Positions 26,138 through 33,559 of a stretch of DNA of 57,361 nucleotides are shown here, piece after piece (within the stretch, counting starts at the first letter, position 1; every line of letters begins with the position of its first letter). Origin of the DNA: Clostridiales bacterium. Its GTDB lineage: Bacteria; Bacillota; Clostridia; Christensenellales; Borkfalkiaceae. A model generated the notes under the pieces. It saw only the letters and a list, made by a program, of their open reading frames with translations, did no database searches and was not told the origin of the DNA. The DNA lies in assembly GCA_022781715.1 (NCBI GenBank), contig JALETB010000022.1, positions 1-57,361 of the forward strand, read 5' to 3'. The position numbers were made by a program, and so were the translations under genes.

Positions 26138-26677
26138 ATGAAGCAATCCAGACTTATCGCGCTGTCCGCAATAGCGACGGCGTTTTCTGTGGTGTTTATG
26201 TCGCTCGGCGCGCTTATTCCCGCGCTCGATTATTCGGGGATATTCATGGCGAGCCTTTGCGTTATGATTCCGCTTGCAAAAAAGAGCGCGAAAGCGGGTT
26301 TATTGACCTATGCGGCTACTTTGTGTTTAAGTTGCCTGTTTGTCGGCGCCACCACGGGCAGGTGGGAAATGATCGTGATTTACGGCTTGTTTTTCGGACT
26401 GCATCCGACCGTGAATTACCTTTTCCGCGAAAAGAATTTCAATAAATATATCGCTTCTCTAATAAAAATCGCGTGGTTTGTCGGCGTGTTGATTCTGATT
26501 TACAACGTCTTCACCGACTTTTTGTTCGACGCGAGTTTTTTGCAGAAAGATTGGGTTAAAAAGTATATTTATCTGATTATAGTCGTCGGCGGCGGCGCGT
26601 TGTTTGTCGCTTACGATTTTCTGATGCTGAGATTTCAGCGCATCACGGACGCTCTGGTTGCAAAAATGAATTTTTAA
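26138..26677 (+). CDS. Predicted polytopic membrane protein (ECF S-component-like)
   Basis: 179 residues with five or six hydrophobic helices (LIALSAIATAFSVVFMSLGALIP at the start). The layout, short loops and small size resemble ECF-transporter substrate-binding (S) components or related vitamin-transporter-like proteins, but no specific S-component motif is clear. It is the third gene of the DUF5685/J-like operon, starting 24 bases after the previous stop. A CHase-type or permease role is not supported by any catalytic residue. Directly after its stop codon an 18-bp tandem repeat array begins. Confidence 0.75.
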   Translation: MKQSRLIALSAIATAFSVVFMSLGALIPALDYSGIFMASLCVMIPLAKKSAKAGLLTYAATLCLSCLFVGATTGRWEMIVIYGLFFGLHPTVNYLFREKNFNKYIASLIKIAWFVGVLILIYNVFTDFLFDASFLQKDWVKKYIYLIIVVGGGALFVAYDFLMLRFQRITDALVAKMNF

Positions 26678-26678
26678 C

Positions 26679-26790
26679 GCAACCGCTGAAATGAACGCAA
26701 CGCCTGAAATGAACGCGATACCTGAAATGAACGCGACACCTGAAATGAATGCGACGCCTGAAATGAACGTGATCGCGAAAATAAATTCGT
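26679..26790 (+). repeat. 18-bp tandem repeat array after a stop codon
   Basis: About six units of (C/G)CTGAAATGAACGCRAYRC with 85 percent or more identity begin two bases after the stop of the membrane-protein gene. The array leaves an open frame (26691-26792) encoding MNATPE repeated four times and then MNVIAKINS; its end resembles the preceding protein's C-terminus (VAKMNF). It is not CRISPR (no unique spacers). Confidence 0.85.
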
Positions 26791-26879
26791 AAATTATAAT
26801 CTCAAATGCCGGCGGAATTCCGCTCGACCGACAAACGGATTATCAAGATACATCAAAGGGGATTTACGTCGGAGGAAAG

Positions 26880-28283
26880 ATGGAAAAAAACGAGGAATAC
26901 GTCGGAATCGTCGAACGGATAGGTTCGGGCGGCGAGGGGATAATAAAAAACGGAGAATACACGGTTTTCGTTCCGTACGCTCTTCCGACGGAGAAAATCA
27001 AATACAGGGTTCTGAAGGTTAAAAAGAACGTGGTTTTCGGTAAGATGACCGAATTGTACGTTCCCGCGGAGGACAGGGTAAGACCGAAATGCTCCGTTTA
27101 CGAAAAGTGCGGCGGCTGTCAACTTCAGCACCTGAAATATAAGTTGCAACTTCAGTTGAAGAGAAAAACGGTTAAAGATTGCCTTTCCAAAATAGCGTTC
27201 ATCGACGAAAAGGTTTTATCCACCGTGCCGAGCGAACTCGAGTACGAATACAGAAACAAACTTCAACTGCCGATAAGAACGGAAAGATACGGCGTCGCGA
27301 TAGGCTTTTTTGCGCAGAACAGCCACAGAATTGTGCCGATAAACGATTGTCCGATTCAGCCGTCCTGGTGCAAAAAAATCATCAAAGCCGTGCGAAGATA
27401 CGTTTCGGAATGCGACGTTACGGCTTATAGCGAAGAGAGCAAGGTGGGGCTTTTAAAGCATGTCGTCGTAAGAGACGTCGACGGAAAACTGCTCATAACA
27501 TTCGTCATAAACGGCAACGAATTGCCGAAAAGAACCGAATTAATCGCGATTTTAAGCGAGGAATTCAAGAGTTTCAGTTTGTTCGAAAACATAAACAAAG
27601 ACGATACGAACGTGATTTTCGGCGAAAAGTTCAGGTGCGTTTACGGACCCGAGAAAATCAGTTCGTCCGATATGGGCGTCAAGTACGAAATCGGTCCCGA
27701 ATCGTTCATGCAGGTCAACGACCTCGTTCGCAGGAAGATTTATCACGATGCGGTCAAGGCGGCGGAGATTATCCCCGGAACGACCGTTATAGATGCTTAC
27801 AGCGGCGCAGGGCTTCTGACGGCGATATTTGCGAATCGCGCGCAAAAGGCGGTAGGCATAGAGATTGTCAAGGAGGCGGTCGATTGCGCCGACGAGTTGA
27901 AACGAATCAACGGTCTTGACGGCAGAATGGAGAATATCTGTGCGCCGTGCGAGGCTATGCTGCCGGTCGTTATGGAGCGGGAGAGGAAGTCGGGCGCGCG
28001 TTGCGTGCTGGTTCTCGATCCGCCGCGGCAGGGCGTTAACGAAAAACTCATCGAATCGATTAAAAAATCGCGTCCCGAGCGGATAATTTACATATCGTGT
28101 TCTCCGCAAACGCTTTCGAGGGATCTGGGATTGCTGACGGGTACGTTGGAGCGAGACGGGCAGGAATTGAAGAAAAGCGAAAATCCGGAGGGGTTATACA
28201 AAATCGAATCCATCCGTCCGTACGATATGTTTGCTCAGACAAAGCATGTGGAAACGTTGGTGGTATTATCCCGCAAAAGATAA
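26880..28283 (+). CDS. rlmD: 23S rRNA (uracil-C5)-methyltransferase, RlmD/TrmA family
   Basis: 467 residues. An N-terminal TRAM domain (residues 5-60) is followed by a [4Fe-4S] motif CSVYEKCGGC (Cys 71, 77, 80) with a distal Cys in NDCPIQ. The SAM methyltransferase core has VIDAYSGAGLLTAIFA, then VLDPPRQGVNEKL and the catalytic-cysteine segment IYISCSPQTLSRDL. Homologues methylate uridine 1939 or 747/1939 of 23S rRNA (RlmD, RlmCD), or tRNA U54 in RumA-like forms. The exact target cannot be settled from sequence, so the symbol is provisional. A good GGAGG lies 5 bases before ATG 26880. A terminator ends the gene. Confidence 0.9.
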   Translation: MEKNEEYVGIVERIGSGGEGIIKNGEYTVFVPYALPTEKIKYRVLKVKKNVVFGKMTELYVPAEDRVRPKCSVYEKCGGCQLQHLKYKLQLQLKRKTVKDCLSKIAFIDEKVLSTVPSELEYEYRNKLQLPIRTERYGVAIGFFAQNSHRIVPINDCPIQPSWCKKIIKAVRRYVSECDVTAYSEESKVGLLKHVVVRDVDGKLLITFVINGNELPKRTELIAILSEEFKSFSLFENINKDDTNVIFGEKFRCVYGPEKISSSDMGVKYEIGPESFMQVNDLVRRKIYHDAVKAAEIIPGTTVIDAYSGAGLLTAIFANRAQKAVGIEIVKEAVDCADELKRINGLDGRMENICAPCEAMLPVVMERERKSGARCVLVLDPPRQGVNEKLIESIKKSRPERIIYISCSPQTLSRDLGLLTGTLERDGQELKKSENPEGLYKIESIRPYDMFAQTKHVETLVVLSRKR

Positions 28284-28300
28284 TTGTATAATTATGAAAA

Positions 28301-28330
28301 AAGAGTCCGAGCGCGTCGGACTCTTTATTA
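28301..28330 (+). terminator. Intrinsic terminator after the rRNA methyltransferase
   Basis: Perfect 10-bp stem AAGAGTCCGA / TCGGACTCTT with a GCGCG loop, followed by a T-rich stretch. Confidence 0.88.
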
Positions 28331-28427
28331 TAAACGGCGTTTTGGCAAGGTTCGTTTTAATCTTGGCGGGCATAAGAGAAAATCGTTCGCGGCCATGACG
28401 GAAAATCCGAATTCGAGCCGTTTTAAT

Positions 28428-28472
28428 GTCGGTTCGGGCGTTAAAAATACGCTTGCCGACCCGAAAACCGAC
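28428..28472. other. Hairpin in the 300-bp gap before the RNase HI gene
   Basis: GTCGGTT-CGGG pairs with CCCG-AA-AACCGAC across a loop that contains GCG/CGC. No T-run follows. The rest of the gap (28331-28517) shows no gene; the 80-aa frame 28284-28526 crosses the terminator and looks spurious. Confidence 0.4.
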
Positions 28473-28517
28473 TCAAAATACGAAGTTATCGGAAAATCAG
28501 TTGTAAAAAGGCGTGTT

Positions 28518-28545
28518 TTGTGTTAAAATAAGAATGGTATATTAT
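28518..28545 (+). promoter_or_regulatory. Possible promoter of the RNase HI gene
   Basis: TTGTGT (28518-28523), 16 bases, TATTAT (28540-28545), 39 bases upstream of the start. Confidence 0.45.
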
Positions 28546-28583
28546 AGCAAACGCCGCGCATCAGCGAAAAAACAGGAGCCGTA

Positions 28584-29813
28584 TTGAGTAAATATTACGC
28601 CGTTAAGGGTAACGGAGAAAAACACCTTTTCACCGACTGGGACGCCTGCAAGGACTTCACCGCAGGCAAAAAAGGTTATAAATTCAAGAGTTTTTCAACG
28701 AAAGAGGAGGCGGAATTCTATCTCGAAGATAAGGATTACGCCGAAAACGCCGTGGCGGAAGATTTGAAAAACGGTTACGCCGTTGCTTACACGGACGGGA
28801 GTTTCGAAGAGTCTGCGGGTGTGTATTCTTTCGGTGCGCTCGTTTTTTCACCGGACGGCACCAAGGCTTCTTTCTGCGACAGCGGCAAAAATCCCGATTT
28901 CATCTCTTCGCGGAACGTTGCGGGCGAAGTTCTCGGCGTTATCGAATCGGTGAAGTGGGCGTTTTTGAACGGCTGCGATAAGTTAAAAATATATCACGAC
29001 TACGAAGGGTTGTCTGCCTGGGCGACGGGGCTTTGGCAGGCGAAAAGCGCGGTGTCGCTTTATTACGTCGAGCGGCTGAAAAAATATTCGGGCGCGGTGA
29101 AAATCACGTTCGAAAAAGTAAAAGGACACAGCAACAACAGTTATAACGAAGCGGTGGACAAACTCGCAAAAGCCGCCCTTTTCGACGGGAAGCGAGAGGT
29201 CGTTTCGGGGATAGGCTGCAAAGTAAGCGGCGTGGGCGACTACGAGGCTTTGTGCGAATATATTTATAAGCAGGTCAAAGGCGTAAAACCCGAACTCGGC
29301 GACGATTATTGCAAGTTTGAAAACAGAGGTAAAAAACTTGCCGTTTATCGAAAGCCCGGCTGCTTGTCGGTTTGCGGCGATAACGGATTGCTGTATCTCA
29401 CCGCTGCGGGTTATTTTTATCGATCATGTACAAAAAACGGCGTTAATCGACTTATAGAACGGTTTTTTGATGTTGAAACAAACGGAGAATTCGGTTCGGG
29501 AGCGGACGTTACGGAGTTTCTCGCAAAAAACGTCCGCACGCAGAATTACGCGCCGTATATCGTTTTCGCGCTTATCGATACGGAAATGAGAATAAGCGGA
29601 GTCCTCGCCTCAAAGGGTTTCACGGGCGAGAAGATTTCCCGTGCGTTCGTTAAAAAGGATGGCGAATTCAAAGTTATTCTTCCGTTCGGCGGCGCGGAAA
29701 AAATCGAAGAGAGTTATGCGTTCTTTTATAATTATCGGACAAAACTCGACGATCTGATTTTTTCGCAAAAGGAATGTCTTGATTTTTGCGCGGAAGCGAA
29801 AAAATATTATTAA
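28584..29813 (+). CDS. RNase HI with viroplasmin domain and long C-terminal extension
   Basis: 409 residues from TTG 28584, supported by AGGAG six bases upstream. Residues 1-50 form a Caulimovirus-viroplasmin-type RNA/DNA-hybrid-binding domain (YYAVKGNGEKHLFTDWDACKDF). Residues 66-200 are RNase HI with the carboxylates in AYTDGSF (Asp 71), GEVLGVIES, IYHDYEGL and NEAVDKLAK, so it should cut the RNA strand of hybrids. Residues 210-409 are an extra domain I do not recognise (GVGDYEALCEYIYKQVKG... VTEFLAKNVRTQNYAPYIVF). Typical viroplasmin-RNase HI proteins end near 210-260. The gene's last 25 bases are duplicated downstream of the stop. Confidence 0.85.
   Translation: MSKYYAVKGNGEKHLFTDWDACKDFTAGKKGYKFKSFSTKEEAEFYLEDKDYAENAVAEDLKNGYAVAYTDGSFEESAGVYSFGALVFSPDGTKASFCDSGKNPDFISSRNVAGEVLGVIESVKWAFLNGCDKLKIYHDYEGLSAWATGLWQAKSAVSLYYVERLKKYSGAVKITFEKVKGHSNNSYNEAVDKLAKAALFDGKREVVSGIGCKVSGVGDYEALCEYIYKQVKGVKPELGDDYCKFENRGKKLAVYRKPGCLSVCGDNGLLYLTAAGYFYRSCTKNGVNRLIERFFDVETNGEFGSGADVTEFLAKNVRTQNYAPYIVFALIDTEMRISGVLASKGFTGEKISRAFVKKDGEFKVILPFGGAEKIEESYAFFYNYRTKLDDLIFSQKECLDFCAEAKKYY
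29443..29457 (-). repeat. CTATAAGTCGATTAA repeat, copy 3 (inside the RNase HI gene)
   Basis: Exact 15-base copy on the minus strand, coding for NRLI on the plus strand. Confidence 0.65.
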
Positions 29814-29915
29814 TGCGCGGAAGCGAAAAATACTGATGCGTGAAGTAAAAAGTATCAACACGCGGAAGCGAAAAATACTGATGCGTGAAGTAAAAAGTAT
29901 CAACACGCGGAAGCC
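29788..29915 (+). repeat. Tandem array copied from the 3' end of the RNase HI gene
   Basis: GCGCGGAAGCGAAAAAATATTATTAATGC (gene end with stop) is followed by 45-bp units of GCGGAAGCGAAAAATACTGATGC-GTGAAGTAAAAAGTATCAACAC present 2.2 times. Each 45-bp unit is itself two diverged half-units of about 22 bp. The frame 29779-29985 reads through it but is repeat-derived. Confidence 0.85.
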
Positions 29916-29977
29916 TTCAGAAAATAATTACGAAAATACTTTAATTCTCCGATATCGGGGAAAAGGAATGAAATACG

Positions 29978-31030
29978 ATGGATAACGAAATAATTTCGCT
30001 TATCGATTCCGTCAAACAGCGGACGGGAATAAGCGTAAGGGTATATCTCGAAAACGGCGACGACAGTTATTCGCCGGTCGCGGGCGAGATGATCGAGCGC
30101 GCCGACGGAAAGGTGGACGGCATTAAAGACGTTGCCGAAAAAGGAAAAACTTATTTCAAGTTTCGCCACAAAGCGGACGAATACGTTGGGTATGTTAATT
30201 CCGAAAACGGCAACGGCGAAAGTATTGCCGGGGTTATTTCGGTCATGCTCGAAAACATCGGCGGCAAAGAGTTTTCAACAACCAAAAAGGAGTCGCTCAA
30301 AAACGTTCTTCTCGGCGAGTGTAACGCTTTGCAGGCTCAGAAGTTTGTCCGGAAGTTCGGTATTCCCGATATGCCTTGTTGCGTTTACGTCGTTTATTCG
30401 CAGGGCGGTTCCATCGACGACGTTATCGACTTTCTCGAAAATTTCAAGTCCAACACCCGCGATCTCGTCGTTGAGACCGACGAAATTTCCTGCGCTTACG
30501 TCAGATTTCAGGACGGCTCATCGCAGGAGAACGACTTCCAGTCGCTCACCGATTACGCCTATCTTATGGCGCAGAGCGTTGAGGAGGAGTTGGGCATAAA
30601 GGTTAAAATCGGCGTCGGCGGCACGTCCGGTTCTTTTTCGGACAGCGCGGTTTCGTATAAGCAGGCGATGATCGCCGTGAGAATGAGCGGCTTGTTCGAA
30701 ATAAAAACCGTCGTCGCGACGTATAAAGATTACGTTTTTATAAAAATGCTTGAGGATTTGCCAAAGTATAAACTGGAAGAGTTTCTGAACGTTTTGTCCG
30801 AACCGGAAACGAAGAGCGTGTTTGCCGACCCCGAAATGCTCGAAACGGCTTCGGAGTTTCTCAAAGCAAACCTGAACGTGTCCGAGGCTTCGCGCAATCT
30901 CTATATGCACCGGAACACTTTGATGTACAGGCTCGACAAAATCGAAAAGTCCACGGGACTCGATATCCGCAAGTTTCAGGACGCGATGACGTTCCGCCTT
31001 ATGACCATATTATATAAACTTCTTGGTTGA
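29978..31030 (+). CDS. PucR/CdaR-family transcriptional regulator
   Basis: 350 residues. The C-terminus has the PucR-type helix-turn-helix (HTH_30): FLKANLNVSEASRNLYMHRNTLMYRLDKIEKSTGLDIRKFQDAMTF, the most diagnostic part. Upstream is a GGDEF-like CdaR region (KVKIGVGGTSGSFSDSAVSYKQAMIAVRM). The N-terminal part (residues 1-110) looks like a sugar-diacid-recognition type sensor. Such regulators respond to small metabolites, but the ligand is unknown here and no catabolic operon is adjacent. It is separated from the S41 protease by 94 bases. The stop is followed by partially repeated sequence (GGTTGATGCGGACTGAT / GGTTGACTCAGACCGAT). Confidence 0.88.
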   Translation: MDNEIISLIDSVKQRTGISVRVYLENGDDSYSPVAGEMIERADGKVDGIKDVAEKGKTYFKFRHKADEYVGYVNSENGNGESIAGVISVMLENIGGKEFSTTKKESLKNVLLGECNALQAQKFVRKFGIPDMPCCVYVVYSQGGSIDDVIDFLENFKSNTRDLVVETDEISCAYVRFQDGSSQENDFQSLTDYAYLMAQSVEEELGIKVKIGVGGTSGSFSDSAVSYKQAMIAVRMSGLFEIKTVVATYKDYVFIKMLEDLPKYKLEEFLNVLSEPETKSVFADPEMLETASEFLKANLNVSEASRNLYMHRNTLMYRLDKIEKSTGLDIRKFQDAMTFRLMTILYKLLG

Positions 31031-31124
31031 TGCGGACTGATTGCCAAAGAACGGTTGACTCAGACCGATCGACGCGTTCCGCCTGCGGAAACTTTACACG
31101 AAAATATACCCGAGGGAGGCAGCA

Positions 31125-32474
31125 ATGAAAGACGAAAAAAAGGTTACAGAAGAAAATAAACCGAATAAATCCGCTAAAATATTCAAAAGAATTCTCATCG
31201 TTGTAATAAGCGCGATATGCCTTATCGGTTCGTTCTTTGCGGGGTTCGTCCTGCGCGACGTGAGCGACCCGGATATGGCTTCGCTTAAGTTTATCGTCGA
31301 AACGTATAAAAAATATTACCTCGAAGAATCCGACGATTTTGTTTCGATTATGGGCAACAGCATAATCGACAGATATTCGGAGTATATGACGAAAGAAGAG
31401 TACGAAGCGGTCGTCAAGGGTTCGGCAGGGAGAAGAAAGGGCATAGGTATCTCGTACGATAAAACCACGCTCAGAATTTCGTCGGTCAACGGCAATTCGC
31501 CCGCCCAGAAAGCGGGAATCAAAGAGGGCGACGTTATCAGGGCTGTGAAAAAACCGGGTGAAGAGAGTTTCACTGAAGTCGGCAATTCCGACGAACTTTC
31601 CGCCGTTTTTTCGGCGATATCGGACGACGAGGAGTTTTCTCTTAAACTCGATTCCTCGGGTGAGGAAAAAATCGTTACGGTTGCCCGCGCCGATTATCAG
31701 GAGGCTTACGTTTTTTATAAGGACAACTCAGGCGATTATCGATTTCAGGGTGAAAGCGGTAAGGATATGGCTCTTACCTCTTGCTTTGGCGGCTTGACGG
31801 AACTGGACGAAAAAACGGCATATATCAGATATTCGTCGTTCAACGGCAGGGGAGGTTCGGATGAAAAAGGCTCGTCGGCGTGGCAGATGAAAACTGCGCT
31901 CGCAAAGTTCAAGGCGGACGGAAGGAGCAAACTTATTCTCGATCTCAGAAGCAACGGCGGCGGATATATGGATATTTTAGAGAACGTCGCTTCGCACTTC
32001 ATCGGCGCGAAAAACGGCACGAAAAATCTTATTTCCAAGGCGGTTTATAAGGACGGGAGCGAGGACAGATTCGTTTCGTCTTCGGTCGATTACGCCGATT
32101 ACGGCTTTGAGAAGATCGTCATACTCGCCAATTCGGGAACGGCTTCCGCTTCTGAGGCTCTGATCGGAGCGATACTCGATTACGACGCGGAAAAGCGCGT
32201 GAGCGTTGTTTTGTCCGCAACCGAAATAAACGGCGGCTACGTTTACAGGTCTTACGGGAAGGGGATTATGCAGACGACTTTCCGCAACCCTGTTTTAGGC
32301 GATGCGATAAAACTCACCACCGCAAAAATTTATTGGCCGGTTTCGGGTGTGAGCATTCACGGCGTGGGTGTGGCGAAAAGTTCTTTGCCTGCTTACGCGG
32401 ACAGAATATACGAGCCTGCCGTCGATAAAACCGTCGATTACGAACTGAAAGAAGCGGTTGCCTTGCTCAGATAA
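31125..32474 (+). CDS. S41-family C-terminal processing peptidase, membrane anchored
   Basis: 449 residues. A cytoplasmic basic tail and one transmembrane helix (ILIVVISAICLIGSFFAGFVL) anchor the protease outside the membrane. A PDZ-type domain (about 105-190: GIGISYDKTTLRISSV, SPAQKAGIKEGDVI) is followed by the tail-specific protease core. The catalytic Ser lies in ANSGTASASEALIGA and the Lys in SYGKGIMQTTF. Homologues (CtpA/CtpB) trim exported proteins and act in signalling such as sporulation. No sporulation partner lies in the window, so the substrate is unknown. A clear GAGGGAGG site precedes ATG 31125. The gene ends before the 6S-like RNA on the other strand. Confidence 0.92.
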   Translation: MKDEKKVTEENKPNKSAKIFKRILIVVISAICLIGSFFAGFVLRDVSDPDMASLKFIVETYKKYYLEESDDFVSIMGNSIIDRYSEYMTKEEYEAVVKGSAGRRKGIGISYDKTTLRISSVNGNSPAQKAGIKEGDVIRAVKKPGEESFTEVGNSDELSAVFSAISDDEEFSLKLDSSGEEKIVTVARADYQEAYVFYKDNSGDYRFQGESGKDMALTSCFGGLTELDEKTAYIRYSSFNGRGGSDEKGSSAWQMKTALAKFKADGRSKLILDLRSNGGGYMDILENVASHFIGAKNGTKNLISKAVYKDGSEDRFVSSSVDYADYGFEKIVILANSGTASASEALIGAILDYDAEKRVSVVLSATEINGGYVYRSYGKGIMQTTFRNPVLGDAIKLTTAKIYWPVSGVSIHGVGVAKSSLPAYADRIYEPAVDKTVDYELKEAVALLR

Positions 32475-32480
32475 ACATCA

Positions 32481-32525
32481 CGCAAAATAAAAGCGATTTC
32501 GTCGCCGTTCCGGCAATGAAATCGC
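32481..32525. terminator. Hairpin terminator between the S41 gene and the minus-strand RNA
   Basis: GCGATTTC (32493-32500) pairs with GAAATCGC (32518-32525) with an inner GCCG-TTC-CGGC hairpin. On the minus strand it is followed by TTTTATTTT, so it can stop transcripts from the 6S-like promoter; it may also stop the S41 transcript less efficiently. Confidence 0.7.
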
Positions 32526-32561
32526 GGTTGTTTAAATTGTCTGCTTGCGCCGTACGCGAAG

Positions 32562-32738
32562 AAAAATCAACCCGTTTTCTAAAAACAGGTGGGTGTCTTG
32601 TCGAATAAATCCGTTTTTCCGTCGATATAGGCTCGGTTAACCGCAGCCGCGGGCATAACGTATTATTCAGAACGTTCAGGCTCCCTTATTTGATTTGTGG
32701 ATCTAATTAACTTCCGTTTCGAACGCCGCAGATTTTCT
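32562..32738 (-). ncRNA. ssrS: Probable 6S RNA
   Basis: A minus-strand transcription unit of about 177 bases with its own promoter and terminator and no ORF. Its 3' half aligns by eye with E. coli 6S RNA: GCCCGCGGCUGCGGUUAACCGAGCC parallels the E. coli GCUCCGCGGUU...GCUCGGUCC part, and CGACAAGACACCCACCUG parallels CGACGACACAUUCACCUU, followed by a hairpin then U-run. The 5' half has GGAGCCUGAACGUU resembling the CCUGAGC block. 6S RNA binds sigma-A RNA polymerase and mimics open promoter DNA. The gap 32475-32791 otherwise has no gene; the 190-aa minus ORF there is a shadow. The assignment rests on motif memory and length, not on a covariance search. Confidence 0.65.
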
Positions 32739-32744
32739 ACTATC

Positions 32745-32774
32745 ATTATATCATAATTTAAAAAATATATGCAA
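32745..32774 (-). promoter_or_regulatory. Promoter of the 6S-like RNA
   Basis: On the minus strand: TTGCAT (32774-32769), 18-base spacer, perfect TATAAT (32750-32745). A start near 32738 follows. It overlaps the upstream region of the MBL hydrolase gene on the plus strand. Confidence 0.8.
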
Positions 32775-32791
32775 ACGTTTGGAGAATAAAA

Positions 32792-33559
32792 ATGAAACTT
32801 ACCGTTCTCGGGAAATACGGTCCCTACCCGGCAGTCGGCGGCGCGACGAGCGGCTATCTGTTGGAAACCGAAAAAGCGTCGTTCGTTCTCGATATGGGTT
32901 CGGGCGTTTTTTCGCGGCTCGAGGGCAAAATCGCGCCTGAAAAAGTCGATTGTATCATAATTTCGCATTTTCACGCCGACCATTGCGCCGATTTGCCTAT
33001 TTTGGGCTACTATCTTCAACGGCTCGACAAGTCGGGGAAGATTAACGGAAAAATAAAGGTGTTCTGCCCGAAGTCCGACTGCGAAATCTGTTCGTCGATT
33101 TCCCGTTCGAAGTATTTCGACGTGACGTTTGTCGAGGAAAAGGAGTATGAATTCCGCGGGGTGAAACTCCGGTTTTTTAAAACGAATCATCCCGAAACGT
33201 GTTATGGCGTGAACATAACGGAAACAACGAATCAATCGGTTGCGACGGACAAAAACGGCATAACGGGCGGCGAAATGAGTTTTTCTTACACGGGCGATAC
33301 CAACGTCTGTCCCGCGGCGGAAGAACTTTTCAAACGCGCGAAAGTCGTCCTTGCAGACGGCGGACTTTTAGAGCGCGATCGCAGTGAATCATCGCCGCAT
33401 TTAAGCGTTGAAAAGTGCGTCGAGTACAGCAATAAGTGGGGCAATAAGTTGATTATCTCGCATATTTGCCCGTCATACGATAGTGAAGAAATTATTAAAT
33501 GCGCAGGAAGAAAAGGGGAATGGACGATAGCGGAAGAGGGGAAGTCTTACGATTTTTAA
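32792..33559 (+). CDS. MBL-fold hydrolase, RNase Z/PhnP-like
   Basis: 255 residues. The metal motif HFHADH is at residues 59-64; additional conserved residues are TNHPETCYGV, SYTGDTNVC and the C-terminal SHICPSYD. Sequence order and the absence of a linker to a second domain fit the RNase Z-like or phosphodiesterase branch rather than glyoxalase II. The substrate is unknown; possibilities include a nucleotide phosphodiester. The GGAG 7-8 bases before ATG 32792 supports the start. It overlaps the comEC start by 61 bases, so the two are probably co-translated. Confidence 0.88.
   Translation: MKLTVLGKYGPYPAVGGATSGYLLETEKASFVLDMGSGVFSRLEGKIAPEKVDCIIISHFHADHCADLPILGYYLQRLDKSGKINGKIKVFCPKSDCEICSSISRSKYFDVTFVEEKEYEFRGVKLRFFKTNHPETCYGVNITETTNQSVATDKNGITGGEMSFSYTGDTNVCPAAEELFKRAKVVLADGGLLERDRSESSPHLSVEKCVEYSNKWGNKLIISHICPSYDSEEIIKCAGRKGEWTIAEEGKSYDF

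Noticed and set aside
26679-26790. Possible CRISPR array
   Set aside because: Repeats are 18 bp, tandem and without unique spacers.
28284-28526. 80-aa ORF after the rRNA methyltransferase
   Set aside because: It runs across the terminator stem, has no SD and no homologue-like pattern.
29779-29985. 68-aa ORF MIFARKRKNII...
   Set aside because: It is the translation of the tandem repeats after the RNase HI gene, with no independent support.
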